Virus record (IMG/VR): IMGVR_UViG_3300020192_000058
Location: 1-30,874 of that record
Length of the DNA stretch: 30,874 nt
Source: a virus
Direction: 5' to 3' (one strand)
Shown: in pieces, positions 30,157 to 30,874 of the stretch
How the letters are laid out: each line of letters starts with the position of its first letter
Position numbering within the stretch: position 1 is the stretch's first letter
The notes under the pieces: model-generated
What the model saw: only the letters and a program-made list of their open reading frames with translations
What the model was told of the DNA's origin: nothing
The model's database searches: none
Program-made: the position numbers and the translations under genes

Positions 30157-30874
30157 ATGCCCGACACAAAACTTTCAGCACTCACGGCAGCAACGACGCT
30201 CACCAGCGTACACATCTACGGCGAGCAATCGGGATCATCAAAAAAGTTCCCGTCCACGCTATTCGTCCCGCCGACCAATGTGCAAACGTTCACAAGTTCC
30301 GGCACTTGGACAAAACCTGCGGGCGCAGTCGCGGTGGTTGTCTGCTGCATCGGCCCAGGTGGGCCGGGCGGGTCTGGCCGCAAGGGATTAGTGAACCAGG
30401 ACAGATCCGCCGGTGCCGGCGGTGGTGGTGGTGCGGTTACATTTATCCATCTGGACGCTACGTTACTCGGGGCTACTGAATCCGTGACGGTGGGCGCGGC
30501 CGGGACTCCTGGAGCGGCGGTAACGGCCAACTCGACCAACGGCGCGGCGGGAACCAATTCTGGGGCAAGCTTATTCGGAAACTATCTTAGTGCGGGCGGC
30601 GGTGCGGGCGGCGGACTCGGCACTGCCAGTAACGTAAGTCCGGGTAATGGGGGGGGCTCAATTTCGACAGGCGAGCCGAAATCAGCAAACAACGCAGCCG
30701 CGATCGGTGGCCAAGGCGGGGCGTCAACTTCGTCAACCGTCGCGCAACCCTCCGAGTGGGGAGGTGCGTCGGGTGGCGGCGCTTCGGTCAACGTGGGAGC
30801 GGCTGGAGGATGCGCGATCTACGGTGGCCCGGGAGGCGGTGGTGGCGGTGGCCTTACAGTGGGCAATACTCAAT
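30157..30874 (+). CDS. Glycine-rich tail fibre protein (3' end outside window)
   Basis: The frame opens at ATG 30157, two bases after the preceding stop, and runs without a stop to the window edge (239 codons). The N-terminus, MPDTKLSALTAATTLTSV, is the usual start of many phage tail fibre proteins. It continues with FTSSGTWTKPAGAVAVVVC, a well-known phage fibre motif, and then Gly-rich segments (GPGGPGGSG, GAGGGGGAV, GGPGGGGGGG). Such Gly-rich regions can form polyglycine-type receptor-binding tips. It probably provides host recognition together with the gpJ-like protein. The C-terminus is not visible. Confidence 0.82.
   Translation, partial: MPDTKLSALTAATTLTSVHIYGEQSGSSKKFPSTLFVPPTNVQTFTSSGTWTKPAGAVAVVVCCIGPGGPGGSGRKGLVNQDRSAGAGGGGGAVTFIHLDATLLGATESVTVGAAGTPGAAVTANSTNGAAGTNSGASLFGNYLSAGGGAGGGLGTASNVSPGNGGGSISTGEPKSANNAAAIGGQGGASTSSTVAQPSEWGGASGGGASVNVGAAGGCAIYGGPGGGGGGGLTVGNTQ

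Noticed and set aside
1-30874. Integrase, repressor, holin, endolysin, tRNA genes
   Set aside because: I looked for these on both strands and saw no convincing candidate. They are absent from the window or lie outside it.

Overview
The window is a contiguous piece of a tailed double-stranded DNA phage genome (free phage or prophage). Every gene I can support lies on the + strand, packed end to end, and most junctions are 1-4 base start/stop overlaps (ATGA, GTGA, TGATG). The morphogenesis half is colinear with lambda-type siphophages: small terminase, large terminase (GpA type), gpW-like connector, lambda-family portal, S49 (gpC-like) protease, coiled-coil scaffold candidate, major capsid protein, small head and neck proteins, tail terminator and tube candidates, tail assembly chaperone with a frameshift extension, tape measure, distal tail protein, NlpC/P60 protein, gpJ-like tail-tip protein, fibre proteins. 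A long, flexible, non-contractile tail is therefore expected. The host cannot be named from the sequence. The DNA is moderately GC-rich. Most structural genes lack a Shine-Dalgarno sequence, and the alanine-rich 182-residue protein recalls families I associate with Planctomycetes and Verrucomicrobia. This points only weakly to a host with SD-independent initiation.

Layout. 1-3691: recombination and replication-support genes (coiled-coil protein, ssDNA-binding-like protein with an SSB-like acidic tip, SF2 helicase, RusA resolvase). 3688-6497: a run of small accessory genes (two zinc-cysteine proteins, a cytosine-methyltransferase-like protein, coiled-coil proteins, an Ala-rich protein) and an inverted repeat at 6227-6289. 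6494-8566: a primase-polymerase/RecA-like helicase fusion. 8567-8843: a non-coding segment with 14 exact copies of the heptamer ACCCTTA or its complement around a C6-(TA)4-G6 palindrome, the best origin candidate. 8844-9930: three small genes, the last with a helix-turn-helix-like segment. 10073-30154: packaging, head, neck, tail and fibre genes. 30157-30874: a glycine-rich fibre protein cut by the window edge.

How it works together: the left part would recombine, prime, unwind and resolve phage DNA. The terminase pair packages it through the portal into a capsid matured by the S49 protease. The tape measure and chaperones set the tail, and the gpL/gpK/gpJ-like proteins with the fibres form the tip that binds and penetrates the host. 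No integrase, repressor, holin, endolysin, tRNA or CRISPR array is visible, so lysis and any lysogeny genes must lie outside.

Most notable unexplained signals: the ACCCTTA/TAAGGGT array; a 9-mer, AAGCGGACA, followed 11-12 bases later by nTAGR, at four gene junctions of the late region; a -1 frame tail-chaperone extension with no textbook slippery heptamer at the expected place; a beta-type domain inserted in the capsid protein; and an intrinsic terminator five bases before a head-tail gene.
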